Source of the DNA: Sphingomonas anseongensis
GTDB taxonomy: Bacteria > Pseudomonadota > Alphaproteobacteria > Sphingomonadales > Sphingomonadaceae
NCBI RefSeq assembly: GCF_023516495.1
Contig: NZ_JAMGBC010000001.1
Coordinates: forward strand, 1,946,501-2,010,500
DNA: 64,000 bases
Direction: 5' to 3'
Shown piece by piece: positions 24,408-32,755 of this stretch (its first letter is position 1; the number at the start of each line of letters is the position of its first letter). Below the pieces are notes generated by a model. It did not search any database. It was not told where the DNA came from and saw only the letters and a program-made list of their open reading frames with translations. The position numbers and the translations under genes were made by a program.

Positions 24408-27011
24408 TTACTCGGCGGCCTGGCGAACCTCGCCCACCGGCTCGAGCACCAGCTGCCCGTCGCCCTCGTCAGCGCGGACCGTGTCGCCGTCCTTGATCTT
24501 TCCGGAGAGGATGGCGTCGGCGAGCGGGTCCTGGAGGTATTTCTGGACCGCGCGCTTGAGCGGCCTCGCGCCGTAGACTGGGTCGTAGCCGACCCGCCCC
24601 AGCCATTCGCGCGCCTTGGGCGTCAGCTCGAGCGTGATCTTGCGGTCATCCAGCAGCTTCTGGAGCCGTCCGACCTGGATATCGACGATCGGGCCCATGT
24701 GCGCGGCGCCGAGCCGGTGGAAGAGGATGATCTCGTCCAACCGGTTGAGAAATTCCGGGCGGAAGTGGGCGCGAACGACCTCCATCACCTGCGGCTCGAC
24801 CTTCTCGACCGGCTCGTCCTCGCCCAGGTTGGCGAGGAATTGCGACCCCAGGTTCGAAGTCAGGATGATCAGAGTGTTCGTGAAGTCGACGGTTCGGCCC
24901 TGGCCGTCGGTCAGACGCCCATCGTCCAGTACCTGCAGAAGGATGTTGAACACGTCGCCATGTGCCTTCTCGACCTCGTCGAACAGCACGACCTGGTATG
25001 GCCGGCGGCGTACCGCCTCGGTCAGAACCCCGCCTTCCTCATAGCCGACATAGCCGGGAGGAGCGCCGATCAGCCGCGCGACTGCGTGCTTCTCCATGAA
25101 CTCGCTCATGTCGATGCGCACCATCGCCGACGAATCGTCGAACAAGAACTCAGCGAGCGCCTTGGTCAGCTCGGTCTTGCCGACCCCGGTGGGGCCGAGG
25201 AACAGGAAGGAGCCGAGCGGCCGGTTGGGGTCCTGGAGTCCGGCGCGGGCGCGGCGGACGGCGGCGGAAACAGCTTTCACCGCATCGTCCTGGCCGATGA
25301 CCCGGGCGCCGATCGCCGCTTCCATCTGCATCAGCTTGTCGCGCTCGCCTTCCATCATCCGCTCGACGGGGATCCCGGTCCAGCGGCTGACGACCCCGGC
25401 GATGTCCTGGTCTGTCACTTCCTCGCGGAGCATTGCGCCCTTGGTGACCGCCTGCGCTTCGCTCAGCTGCTTTTCGAGCTCGGGAATCCTGCCGTATTGA
25501 AGCTCGCCGGCTTTCGCGAGGTCGCCATTCCGTTGCGCCTGCTCGAGCTCCAGACGAGCCTGGTCCAGTTGCTCCTTCACCTTCGCTTCGCCCGCGATCT
25601 TGTCCTTCTCCGCCTGCCAACGCTGGGTCAGCTCGGCCGACTGCTGCTCGAGATTGGCGAGCTCCTCCTCGAGCTTCGCGAGCCGGTCCTTCGACGCCCG
25701 GTCCTGCTCCCTCTTCAGCGCTTCGCGCTCGATCTTCAGCTGAATGATCCGACGGTCGAGATTCTCGATCTCCTCGGGTTTCGATTCGACCTCCATCCGT
25801 ATCCGGCTCGCAGCCTCGTCCATCAGATCGATCGCCTTGTCGGGAAGGAACCGGTCGGAGATGTAGCGATTCGAAAGGGTTGCGGCCGCAACGATAGCGG
25901 CGTCCGTGATCCTCACCCCGTGGTGGAGTTCGTACTTCTCTTTGAGGCCGCGGAGGATGGAGATGGTGTCGGGCACTGTCGGCTCGCCGACGAACACCGG
26001 CTGGAATCGCCGCTCCAGCGCCGCGTCCTTCTCGATATGCTTTCGATATTCGTCGAGCGTGGTCGCACCGATCACGTGGAGCTCGCCGCGCGACAGCGCG
26101 GGCTTGAGCAAATTGCCGGCGTCCATCGCGCCTTCGCTCTTCCCCGCGCCAACCAGCGTGTGCATCTCGTCGATGAACAGGATGATGTTGCCTTCGGACT
26201 GCTTCACCTCGTCGATGACGCCCTTCAGCCGTTCCTCGAACTCCCCGCGATATTTCGCGCCTGCGATCAGCGAGCCCATGTCCAGCGACAGCAGCCGCCG
26301 GTCCTTGATCCCGTCGGGAACGTCGCCGTTCGCAATCCGCACAGCGAGGCCTTCGGCGATCGCGGTCTTGCCGACGCCGGGCTCGCCGATGAGCACTGGA
26401 TTGTTCTTGGTCCGGCGGGCAAGCACCTGCACCGTCCGCCGGATCTCCTCGTCGCGGCCAATGACCGGGTCGAGCTTGCCCTGGCGGGCAGCTTCGGTGA
26501 GGTCGCGCGTGTAGCGCTTGAGCGCATCGTAGCGGTCTTCGGAGCTCTGTGTGTCGGCGGTCCGTCCGCCGCGAAGCTTCTCGATGGCTGCATTGAGCGT
26601 TTGGGGCTTCAACCCCGCACGCTCTAGCGCAGTCCCGACGTCGGTGCCCTTGGCGAGCGCCATCGCCAGCAGGATCCGCTCGACGGTCACATACTGGTCG
26701 CCTGACTTCTTCGCGACCTGCTCGGCCTGGTCGAGAATGCGGATGGTATTGCCGTCGAGCGCAGGGGCGGAGGTGGCGCCGCTGCCGGTCACGGCCGGCT
26801 CTTTCGCTACGAGTGCGTCGACTTCGCGCCGGGCCGTCTTCGAGTCGCCGCCGGCAGCCTCGATCAACCCGGCGGCCATGCCCTGCTCGTCGTCGAGCAG
26901 CGCCTTGAGGAGATGGGCCGGCGCAATCCGCTGGTGATGCTCGCGGACCGCGATCGTCTGCGCGGCCTGGAGGAAGCCACGGGCGCGGTCGGTCAGCTTT
27001 TCAAAGTCCAT
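24408..27011 (-). CDS. clpB: ATP-dependent chaperone ClpB
   Basis: The 867-residue disaggregase has an N-terminal repeat domain ([18 protein letters not shown]), a first AAA+ domain with [13 protein letters not shown], a long coiled-coil middle domain (about residues 400-530, rich in Glu/Lys/Gln), and a second AAA+ domain with [20 protein letters not shown] and [20 protein letters not shown]. It extracts polypeptides from aggregates together with DnaK. AAGGGGG lies 6-7 nt before the ATG. A dyad and a possible heat-shock promoter lie just upstream. Confidence 0.98.
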   Translation of the reverse strand: MDFEKLTDRARGFLQAAQTIAVREHHQRIAPAHLLKALLDDEQGMAAGLIEAAGGDSKTARREVDALVAKEPAVTGSGATSAPALDGNTIRILDQAEQVAKKSGDQYVTVERILLAMALAKGTDVGTALERAGLKPQTLNAAIEKLRGGRTADTQSSEDRYDALKRYTRDLTEAARQGKLDPVIGRDEEIRRTVQVLARRTKNNPVLIGEPGVGKTAIAEGLAVRIANGDVPDGIKDRRLLSLDMGSLIAGAKYRGEFEERLKGVIDEVKQSEGNIILFIDEMHTLVGAGKSEGAMDAGNLLKPALSRGELHVIGATTLDEYRKHIEKDAALERRFQPVFVGEPTVPDTISILRGLKEKYELHHGVRITDAAIVAAATLSNRYISDRFLPDKAIDLMDEAASRIRMEVESKPEEIENLDRRIIQLKIEREALKREQDRASKDRLAKLEEELANLEQQSAELTQRWQAEKDKIAGEAKVKEQLDQARLELEQAQRNGDLAKAGELQYGRIPELEKQLSEAQAVTKGAMLREEVTDQDIAGVVSRWTGIPVERMMEGERDKLMQMEAAIGARVIGQDDAVKAVSAAVRRARAGLQDPNRPLGSFLFLGPTGVGKTELTKALAEFLFDDSSAMVRIDMSEFMEKHAVARLIGAPPGYVGYEEGGVLTEAVRRRPYQVVLFDEVEKAHGDVFNILLQVLDDGRLTDGQGRTVDFTNTLIILTSNLGSQFLANLGEDEPVEKVEPQVMEVVRAHFRPEFLNRLDEIILFHRLGAAHMGPIVDIQVGRLQKLLDDRKITLELTPKAREWLGRVGYDPVYGARPLKRAVQKYLQDPLADAILSGKIKDGDTVRADEGDGQLVLEPVGEVRQAAE

Positions 27012-27043
27012 TCAAAACCCCCTTAGGTCGGGAGGGATATTGT

Positions 27044-27061
27044 TGTTGCATATCAGCAACA
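27044..27061 (-). promoter_or_regulatory. Dyad and possible heat-shock promoter upstream of clpB
   Basis: The 66 bases before clpB contain an inverted repeat TGTTGC-N6-GCAACA. On the minus strand CTTG begins at 27065, followed about 19 bases later by CAATAT, which loosely resembles a sigma-32-type promoter and would overlap the dyad. The repeat could instead be an operator or a leader hairpin. The assignment rests on the heat-shock nature of clpB and is tentative. Confidence 0.3.
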
Positions 27062-27077
27062 CAAGGGCGAGCGGGCC

Positions 27078-27842
27078 CTAATATTTCGGCGCCGGCGGCA
27101 GCTGCGTGGCGGGCGTTGGAGTCGCGGGCGGGGCTGAGGGCAAAGGCTGGCCGACCGAAGCCACGTCGCTGGGGTGGACGATCGGCGGGCACAAGGCTGC
27201 AACCGCTGGATCCATGTTCCACCGGCGGTACTTGGTGCTGTCTACGTGGAATCGAAGGAAGGCGTAGAAGCCGAGGCCGGCGCCATAGGCCTCGCCGTGC
27301 CTGGAATGGATCCGGCACAATTCCGACATCAGCGCCTCGCGGGTGGTTGGCCTGAGCGGCACCATGTCGATGGCGGAATCATACTTGTGCGCGCTCTCCA
27401 CGGCCCCGCCGGCGCACTCGTTGAGCTGCGGGTTGCGATAGACCGAGACCGGCTCGACCGGCCCGACGGCCGGGATCACATAGTCGCGGATGTAGCGAAG
27501 AGTCTGGATGATGTGCGGCCACTCGCTCGTCGGCGGAACCTCAAACGGCTGCGCTCCACACTCCTGCCAGGAGGTGGCGGTTCGGAACAGCTGCCAGGTC
27601 GGAACGATCCCACCGACGCCCGCCGATTCCAGATAGGCGTTGAACGCCTTCACCTGGGTCGCCCGCCACGGAACCGCGAGGTACCACGAGCGGTAACCGG
27701 GCTCGTCCTGGCCGACGGTGATATATTGGGCCGCCGGGTCGGCAGCGACGGCGACGGGGGTCGCTTCAGGCAGCGCCGGAGGCAGGGTTTGAGCGGCAGC
27801 GGGGGCCGCAAGGGCCAGGAACCAGAGGAAAAGCATTCGCAT
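27078..27842 (-). CDS. Secreted peptidase M15-like (D-Ala-D-Ala carboxypeptidase family) protein
   Basis: The 254-residue protein has a signal peptide (1-18, ending AAAQ). The core shows the M15 zinc motif S150-x-H152-x6-D159 in ESAHKYDSAIDM, with H199 of FLRFHVD as the expected third ligand region. M15 enzymes cleave peptidoglycan stem peptides or D-Ala-D-Ala. The last ~40 residues are a Pro/Ala-rich tail (PSAPPATPTPATQLPPAP). No strong Shine-Dalgarno sequence is seen; ATG 27842 starts the signal peptide. It is divergent from the PHA-system gene. Confidence 0.72.
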   Translation of the reverse strand: MRMLFLWFLALAAPAAAQTLPPALPEATPVAVAADPAAQYITVGQDEPGYRSWYLAVPWRATQVKAFNAYLESAGVGGIVPTWQLFRTATSWQECGAQPFEVPPTSEWPHIIQTLRYIRDYVIPAVGPVEPVSVYRNPQLNECAGGAVESAHKYDSAIDMVPLRPTTREALMSELCRIHSRHGEAYGAGLGFYAFLRFHVDSTKYRRWNMDPAVAALCPPIVHPSDVASVGQPLPSAPPATPTPATQLPPAPKY

Positions 27843-27906
27843 CGCTGGCGATGATAGTCTTGTGCGGCGGCTTGAAAAGCGGCGAGCGCTGGGCAACACC
27901 GCATTT

Positions 27907-28224
27907 ATGGGCCAGCCGATCGATGTCGACCTTCCGCACAAGCTGGGTAAGGAAGCCGCCAAGCGGCGCATCGGCGACAATGTCCACAAGCTTCACGAGC
28001 ATCTCCCGGGCGGCGGCAAGGTCAGCTCGCACTGGGAGGGCGATACCCTGAACATGTCTGTGGCGGCGATGGGCGACGCGATAGAGGCGAAGCTCACAGT
28101 CTATGAGGACAAGGTTCACTGCCACTTCGATCTTCCCGGGCTCCTAGGAATGTTCGCCCAGCCGATCGCGGCGATGTTGAGGGCCAAGGGCGGCGACATC
28201 CTCCTGGAAGACCACAGGGACTGA
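27907..28224 (+). CDS. Polyhydroxyalkanoic acid system family protein
   Basis: The 105-residue protein matches the PHA_gran_rgn family: MGQPIDVDLPHKLGKEAAKR at the start, a beta-rich middle with VSSHWEGDTLNMSVAAMGDA and a C-terminal helix GMFAQPIAAMLRAKGGDILL. Such proteins are found near PHA metabolism genes in some proteobacteria, but none is visible here, so a granule role is not supported by context. The start at 27907 drops a poorly conserved upstream extension (27862). Its TGA overlaps the next ATG by one base, coupling it to the reductase gene. Confidence 0.82.
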   Translation: MGQPIDVDLPHKLGKEAAKRRIGDNVHKLHEHLPGGGKVSSHWEGDTLNMSVAAMGDAIEAKLTVYEDKVHCHFDLPGLLGMFAQPIAAMLRAKGGDILLEDHRD

Positions 28225-29534
28225 TGCGCCACTTCGCCGTCGTCGGTTCGGGGCCCGGAGGCTTCTATACCGCGGAGGCGCTCAACAAGGCGTACGGCGA
28301 TGAGGCGCGGGTCGACATCATCGATCGCTACCCGGTCCCTTATGGGCTGGTCCGCTTCGGCGTCGCGCCCGACCATCAATCACTCAAAGCCGTTTCCAAG
28401 CGCTACGACGCGACTGCCGACACGTCGGGCGTCGATTTCATTGGCAATGTAACCGTCGGGCGCGACGTGTCCGTCGCGGAGCTGCTGGACCATTATGACG
28501 CCGTGGTGCTGGCTATCGGGGCACCCAACGATCGCAAGCTCGGAATTGCGGGTGAGGACCTGCCTGGAGTCTTGGGCTCTGCTGCCTTCGTCGGCTGGTA
28601 CAATGGCCATCCCGAGTTCGCGGACCTCGATCCGCCGCTCGGCGGCGCTCACGCAGCAGTGATCGGCAACGGCAATGTCGCGCTCGACTGCGCAAGGATC
28701 CTGGCCAAGACCCGCGAGGAGCTACAGGGCGGCGACATCGTCAACCACGCGCTCGACGCGCTTCATGCCTCGCCGATCGACACCATCACCATCCTCGGCC
28801 GGCGCGGGCCGTTGCAGATCTCGATGACTCCGAAGGAGCTCGGCGAGCTCGGACATCTCGAGGCGGCAACTCCGGTCGTCGACCCGGCCGACTTCCCGCC
28901 CGTGGAAGCCGATGAGGAGCTTGATCCGGGGCAGCGCAAGTCGGTCTCGCTCCTTCGCGGATTTGCCGAAACAGGACCGGACGGCTCGAAGCCGACGAAG
29001 ATTGTCTTCGACTTCTTTGCCAAGCCGCTTTCCATCGAAGGCAAAGGCAGGGCCGAACGGCTGATCGTCGAGCGGACCAGGCTCGACGAAGCGGGAAGGG
29101 CGACGGGGACCGGCGAAACCTATGAGGTGCCCGCGTCGCTGGTGATCAGCTCGATCGGTTATTCGACCCCGCCGCTCGAGGGCATTCCGTATGACGATCG
29201 CGGCGGCAAGTTCCTCAACGAGAACGGCAAGATCGCCGACCGTCTCTATTGCGTCGGCTGGGCGCGGAGAGGGCCGAGCGGCACAATCGGGACCAACCGC
29301 CCCGACGGCTATGAAGTCGCCGAGCAGATCGCCGCCGCGATGCCCCCGGGAGACGCCGGCGACCGCAAGGGCGCGGAAGGGCTGAAAGCTCTGCTCGCCT
29401 CGCGAGACGTCATGGCGACCGACTATGACGATTGGCGCAAGATCGAACAGACGGAAAGCGCCAACGCCCGTTTGGGAAGCCCGCGCGAAAAGTTCGTCCG
29501 GGTCGAAGACTGGCTCGCCGCGACGGGGCGCTAA
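28224..29534 (+). CDS. Ferredoxin/adrenodoxin-NADP reductase (FprA type)
   Basis: The 436-residue flavoprotein has an FAD-binding GSGPGGFYTAEALNKAYG at residues 8-25, the RYPVPYGLVRFGVAPDH segment diagnostic of the adrenodoxin reductase branch, an NADP-binding VIGNGNVALDCARIL, and the C-terminal GWARRGPSGTIGTNRPD that positions the isoalloxazine ring. It should pass electrons from NADPH to ferredoxins that feed P450s or other oxygenases. The ATG overlaps the preceding stop (TGATG). No ferredoxin gene is nearby. Confidence 0.93.
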   Translation: MRHFAVVGSGPGGFYTAEALNKAYGDEARVDIIDRYPVPYGLVRFGVAPDHQSLKAVSKRYDATADTSGVDFIGNVTVGRDVSVAELLDHYDAVVLAIGAPNDRKLGIAGEDLPGVLGSAAFVGWYNGHPEFADLDPPLGGAHAAVIGNGNVALDCARILAKTREELQGGDIVNHALDALHASPIDTITILGRRGPLQISMTPKELGELGHLEAATPVVDPADFPPVEADEELDPGQRKSVSLLRGFAETGPDGSKPTKIVFDFFAKPLSIEGKGRAERLIVERTRLDEAGRATGTGETYEVPASLVISSIGYSTPPLEGIPYDDRGGKFLNENGKIADRLYCVGWARRGPSGTIGTNRPDGYEVAEQIAAAMPPGDAGDRKGAEGLKALLASRDVMATDYDDWRKIEQTESANARLGSPREKFVRVEDWLAATGR

Positions 29535-29635
29535 GCAGCTCCTCAGGACGTGCTTGCGCTTATTCCGCCCCCAATCTATCTAGCCGCGGCCTTGGCTCCC
29601 GCCGCGACTTCCGTGTCGCACATGCGGGTTCCGGT

Positions 29636-29712
29636 CGGGGAGTAGCTCAGCCTGGTAGAGCACTGTCTTCGGGAGGCAGGGGCCGGAGGTTCGAATCCTC
29701 TCTCCCCGACCA
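29636..29712 (+). tRNA. tRNA-Pro (anticodon CGG)
   Basis: A complete 77-nt cloverleaf: acceptor CGGGGAG pairs with CTCCCCG, the D arm is GCTC/GAGC, the anticodon stem CTGTC/GGCAG has one T-G pair around loop TTCGGGA (anticodon CGG), and the T arm is GGAGG-TTCGAAT-CCTCT with one wobble pair. The discriminator is A and CCA is encoded (29710-29712). The C1-G72 first pair is typical of proline tRNAs. Confidence 0.97.
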
Positions 29713-29718
29713 TCGATT

Positions 29719-29748
29719 TTGCCGGGTGTCCGGTGGACACTCTGGCAA
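29719..29748. terminator. Long hairpin between tRNA-Pro and the convergent dehydrogenase gene
   Basis: TTGCCGGGTGTCC pairs with GGACACTCTGGCAA around a GGT loop: 13 pairs with one wobble and one bulged T. It lies 7 bases after the tRNA and 7 bases before the stop codon of the gene on the other strand, so it could end transcription from both sides. Neither side has a clean T-tract. Confidence 0.5.
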
Positions 29749-29754
29749 GATCCA

Positions 29755-30882
29755 TCAGCTACGGTCGATCACGTCCCCGTTGAGCTCCGCGATTCTCGTC
29801 GTTCCCGTTAGCGCCATGGCGACCCGCATCTCCGCGTCGATCAGCTTGAGCATGTGCGCCACGCCCGCTCCGCCGGCGCCGGCGAGCGCATAGGCCCAGG
29901 GCCGGCCGAGGAGTACGAAGTCGGCGCCAAGCGCGAGCATCCGCACCACGTCGAGGCCCGAGCGCACTCCGCCGTCGACCAGCACCGGCACTTGGCCGGC
30001 GACGGCTTCGACGATCCTCGAAAGGGCTTTCGCGGTGGAGACCACGCCGTCCAGCTGCCGCCCGCCGTGGTTGGACACGACGATCGCGTCGGCGCGAGCT
30101 GCCGTCGCCTGGAGAGCGTCTTCGGCGTCGAGGATGCCCTTGATGATCAGTGGCCCGTCCCATTGATTCCGTACCCACTGGACGTCGGCCCAGCTGACGC
30201 TCGGGTCGAAATTGGCTGCGATCCACGACTGGAAATCGCTCAGCGGCGCGCCCTTGCCGACGATTGCCTCCAGATTGCCGAGGTTCAGTGGCCGCCCGTG
30301 GACGGCGACGTCCCAAAGCCACTGCGGCCTCGATAAAAGCTGCGCCATCCGCCTCGGGCCGCCGCCGGCCGCTCGGGAGTCGCGATAGCGCGAGCCCGGC
30401 ACGGCGAGATCCACCGTCAATACCAGCGCCCCGCAACCGGCCGCCTTCGCTCGCTGGATCAGGTCGGCGACGAAGCCTCGATCCTTGACGAAATAGAGCT
30501 GGTACCAAGGCACGTGCCCGCTTGCGGCCACTTCGCCAAGCGAGCAGCCGCTGACCGTCGACAGAGCGAAGGGCACGTTCGCGGCCGCGGCTACCCTGGC
30601 GACCTGAACCTCGCCTCTCCGCGCGTAGATCCCAGCCAGCCCGACCGGGCCCAGGCCAACCGGCATCGCCCAACGCTTGCCGAACAGCTCGGTCGACAGG
30701 TCGATTCGCGAGACGTCTCGAAGCACCCGCTGGCGGAGCGCGATTTTCTGCAGATCCTCCACGTTTCGGCGGAGCGTGATCTCGTCGTAGGAACCGCCGT
30801 CGAGATATTCGAACAGGAAATGGGGTAGCCGCGCCTTCGCGAGCGCGCGATAGTCGCTGACGCTTGCGACGCGCCTCGCCAA
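29755..30882 (-). CDS. FMN-dependent alpha-hydroxy acid dehydrogenase (L-lactate dehydrogenase-like)
   Basis: The 375-residue enzyme matches the FMN-dependent 2-hydroxyacid dehydrogenase family: FLFEYLDGGSYDEITLRRN, the FMN-binding PVGLGPVGLAGIYARRGE, WYQLYFVKDR, and the active-site VSNHGGRQLDG with its catalytic histidine, then VLVDGGVRSGLDVVRMLALG. It oxidises L-lactate or another 2-hydroxyacid and passes electrons to quinone or oxygen. The start is TTG at 30882, one base after the class II aldolase stop; no ATG fits. It is the last gene of the long leftward series. Confidence 0.9.
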   Translation of the reverse strand: MARRVASVSDYRALAKARLPHFLFEYLDGGSYDEITLRRNVEDLQKIALRQRVLRDVSRIDLSTELFGKRWAMPVGLGPVGLAGIYARRGEVQVARVAAAANVPFALSTVSGCSLGEVAASGHVPWYQLYFVKDRGFVADLIQRAKAAGCGALVLTVDLAVPGSRYRDSRAAGGGPRRMAQLLSRPQWLWDVAVHGRPLNLGNLEAIVGKGAPLSDFQSWIAANFDPSVSWADVQWVRNQWDGPLIIKGILDAEDALQATAARADAIVVSNHGGRQLDGVVSTAKALSRIVEAVAGQVPVLVDGGVRSGLDVVRMLALGADFVLLGRPWAYALAGAGGAGVAHMLKLIDAEMRVAMALTGTTRIAELNGDVIDRS

Positions 30883-30883
30883 A

Positions 30884-31699
30884 TCAGGTCGCGAAGCTCG
30901 GATCGAGCCGGTACGCCTTGCGCTTGAGCGCCGGCCAGGCGAGCAGGTTGGCGGCGACGTTGAGCCCCGTCGCGCCCTGCTGTGCCGTCACTTCGGGAGC
31001 GCCCTGCGGCGGCATGTTCACGTCCTTGCCGGCGGAAAGCGCCATCACCTGCGCCTGGCAGGCGCGCTCGAGGAAATAGAGCTTCACGAAGCACTCGCCG
31101 ACGCTCTTGCCGACGGCGAGAGTGCCGTGGTTGCGCAGGATCATCGCGCTCTTGTCGCCCAGATTCGCGACCAGCCGCTCGCGCTCGTCGAGGTCCACGG
31201 CGACGCCTTCATAATCGTGGAACGCGATGTCGCCTCGAACTAGCATCGCGGTCTGGGTCAGCGGCAGCAGCCCCTCCGAATGTGCCGCGACCGCCTGCCC
31301 CGCGGGCGTGTGAAGATGCATCACCGCCATCGCGTCCTCGCGCGCCATGTGCACCGCCGAATGGATGGTGAAGCCGGCCGGGTTGGTGATGAACGGAGTC
31401 GGATCGACCGGATTGCCTTGGATATCGACCTTGACCAGCGACGAGGCGGTGACCTCCTCGAACATCAGCTGATAGGGGTTGAGCAGGAAATGATGCTCCG
31501 GGCCGGGGACCCGCGCCGAGAGGTGGGTGAAGATCAGGTCGTCCCAGCCGTAATAAGCCACCATCCGATAGGCGCAGGCGAGGTTCACCCGGATCGCCCA
31601 TTCCTCGTCGCTGACCTTGCCCTTGAGCGACGGGATCTCGACCGATTCGATGGCGGCTGCGCTGCCGATCCCGCGGTTCATGCTGTCGACGCGGTTCAT
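30884..31699 (-). CDS. Class II aldolase/adducin family protein
   Basis: The 271-residue protein has the class II aldolase fold: YYGWDDLIFTHLSARVPGPE near residue 50, the zinc ligands in VMHLHTPAGQAVAAH, and RNHGTLAVGKSVGECFVKLY with the third histidine. Relatives include fuculose-phosphate aldolase and many uncharacterised proteins of about this length, so the substrate is open. The ATG overlaps the maleylacetoacetate isomerase stop by 4 nt and the stop nearly touches the dehydrogenase start, so the three are co-translated. Confidence 0.88.
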   Translation of the reverse strand: MNRVDSMNRGIGSAAAIESVEIPSLKGKVSDEEWAIRVNLACAYRMVAYYGWDDLIFTHLSARVPGPEHHFLLNPYQLMFEEVTASSLVKVDIQGNPVDPTPFITNPAGFTIHSAVHMAREDAMAVMHLHTPAGQAVAAHSEGLLPLTQTAMLVRGDIAFHDYEGVAVDLDERERLVANLGDKSAMILRNHGTLAVGKSVGECFVKLYFLERACQAQVMALSAGKDVNMPPQGAPEVTAQQGATGLNVAANLLAWPALKRKAYRLDPSFAT

Positions 31700-32334
31700 G
31701 CTGCCTCCGCCATGGCGTCAGGGTGAGCCGCAGCGAAAGCCGGAAGCTCCGACGCGTTGGTGTCAGCGCGAAGGAGCGTCGGATAGGCATCGACCGGCAC
31801 GTTGAACCGCCGCGCGTTGTACATCTGCGGCACCAGGCAGATGTCGGCCAGCGTTGGCGTGTCGCCGAACAGGAACGTGCCCGCCCTCTCCGCAGCAAGG
31901 GTTTCAAGAGCGTCAAAGCCTTCCGTCACCCAATGCGCATACCAATCGTCGCGCGCCGGCTGCTCCTGGCCGAGGGGGCCGCTCAGATACTTCAGTACGC
32001 GAAGATTGTTCAGCGGGTGGATGTCGCAGGCGATAGTCAGCGCCATTGCGAGCACGTGCGCGCGATCGGCTGCGTCCGCCGGCATGAAGGGCGGGTCGGG
32101 CACGATCGAATTGATGTAGTTGCAGATCGCCAGGCTCTGGCTGATGTAGTGGCCGTCGATCTCCAGCGTGGGAACAAGGCCCTGCGGATTGAGCCCGCGA
32201 TAGGGTCCGCCTTTCTGCTCGCCTTCCAGCAGATTGACCGGCCTACGCTCGTAATCGACGCCCTTCAGGTTGAGCGCGATTCGAACGCGGTATGCCGCCG
32301 AGGACCGGTAATAATCGTGGAGGATCGCCCGCAT
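31696..32334 (-). CDS. maiA: Maleylacetoacetate isomerase (zeta-class GST)
   Basis: The 212-residue protein carries the zeta-GST signature SSAAYRVRIALNLKGVDYER, followed by GLNPQGLVPTLEIDGHYISQ and a C-terminal helix with FGDTPTLADICLVPQMYNAR. The enzyme isomerises maleylacetoacetate to fumarylacetoacetate in tyrosine/homogentisate breakdown, using glutathione. No other homogentisate gene is in this window; the neighbours deal with peptides and 2-hydroxyacids, so a related cis-trans isomerisation is also possible. It ends in a 4-nt overlap with the aldolase gene. Confidence 0.9.
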   Translation of the reverse strand: MRAILHDYYRSSAAYRVRIALNLKGVDYERRPVNLLEGEQKGGPYRGLNPQGLVPTLEIDGHYISQSLAICNYINSIVPDPPFMPADAADRAHVLAMALTIACDIHPLNNLRVLKYLSGPLGQEQPARDDWYAHWVTEGFDALETLAAERAGTFLFGDTPTLADICLVPQMYNARRFNVPVDAYPTLLRADTNASELPAFAAAHPDAMAEAA

Positions 32335-32346
32335 CGCGGCGATTCC

Positions 32347-32754
32347 TTACTCCGCCGTGACGAACGGCGCTACTACCTCGGCCGGAACGCGTATCGGGCG
32401 GCCGCTCGCCCGGTCGATGATCGCCCAGAAGGTTCGAGCGCGCACGCAGGGCTTTCCGTCCGCCCCCGTGAACTCGACGATGCGGTCGAATCGCGCCCCC
32501 TTCGGTGCCTCTCCGACCCAGGTCCGCGCTGTGACCGTGTCGCCCTCGCGGGCGGCGCGCAGGTAATCGATCTCGTGCCTGACCACGACCCAGAAATAAG
32601 CTTCGTCATGCTCGGGCGCGGCGACGGACCGCCAGTGTGCGACGGCGATGTCCTGGATCCACCGGACCCACACCGCATTGTTGACGTGGCCGAGTTCATC
32701 AATGTGCTCGGGCGCGGCCGTGAACGTCATTTCGAACACCGGCCGCTCGCTCAT
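32347..32754 (-). CDS. Acyl-CoA thioesterase (4HBT hotdog family)
   Basis: A 135-residue hotdog-fold protein with the 4HBT motif HIDELGHVNNAVWVRWIQD (catalytic Asp and Asn), then FWVVVRHEIDYLRAAREGD and a FWAIIDRASGRP strand. Such enzymes hydrolyse acyl-CoA thioesters; the acyl group cannot be read from sequence. The ATG begins one base after the oligopeptidase B stop and 12 bases separate its stop from maiA, so it sits in the middle of the leftward transcript. Confidence 0.9.
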   Translation of the reverse strand: MSERPVFEMTFTAAPEHIDELGHVNNAVWVRWIQDIAVAHWRSVAAPEHDEAYFWVVVRHEIDYLRAAREGDTVTARTWVGEAPKGARFDRIVEFTGADGKPCVRARTFWAIIDRASGRPIRVPAEVVAPFVTAE

Positions 32755-32755
32755 C

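Noticed and set aside
23265-26627. 1120-codon open frame on the plus strand under clpB and the sulfotransferase
   Set aside because: It spans two well-defined minus-strand genes and has no domain; it is a codon-bias shadow.
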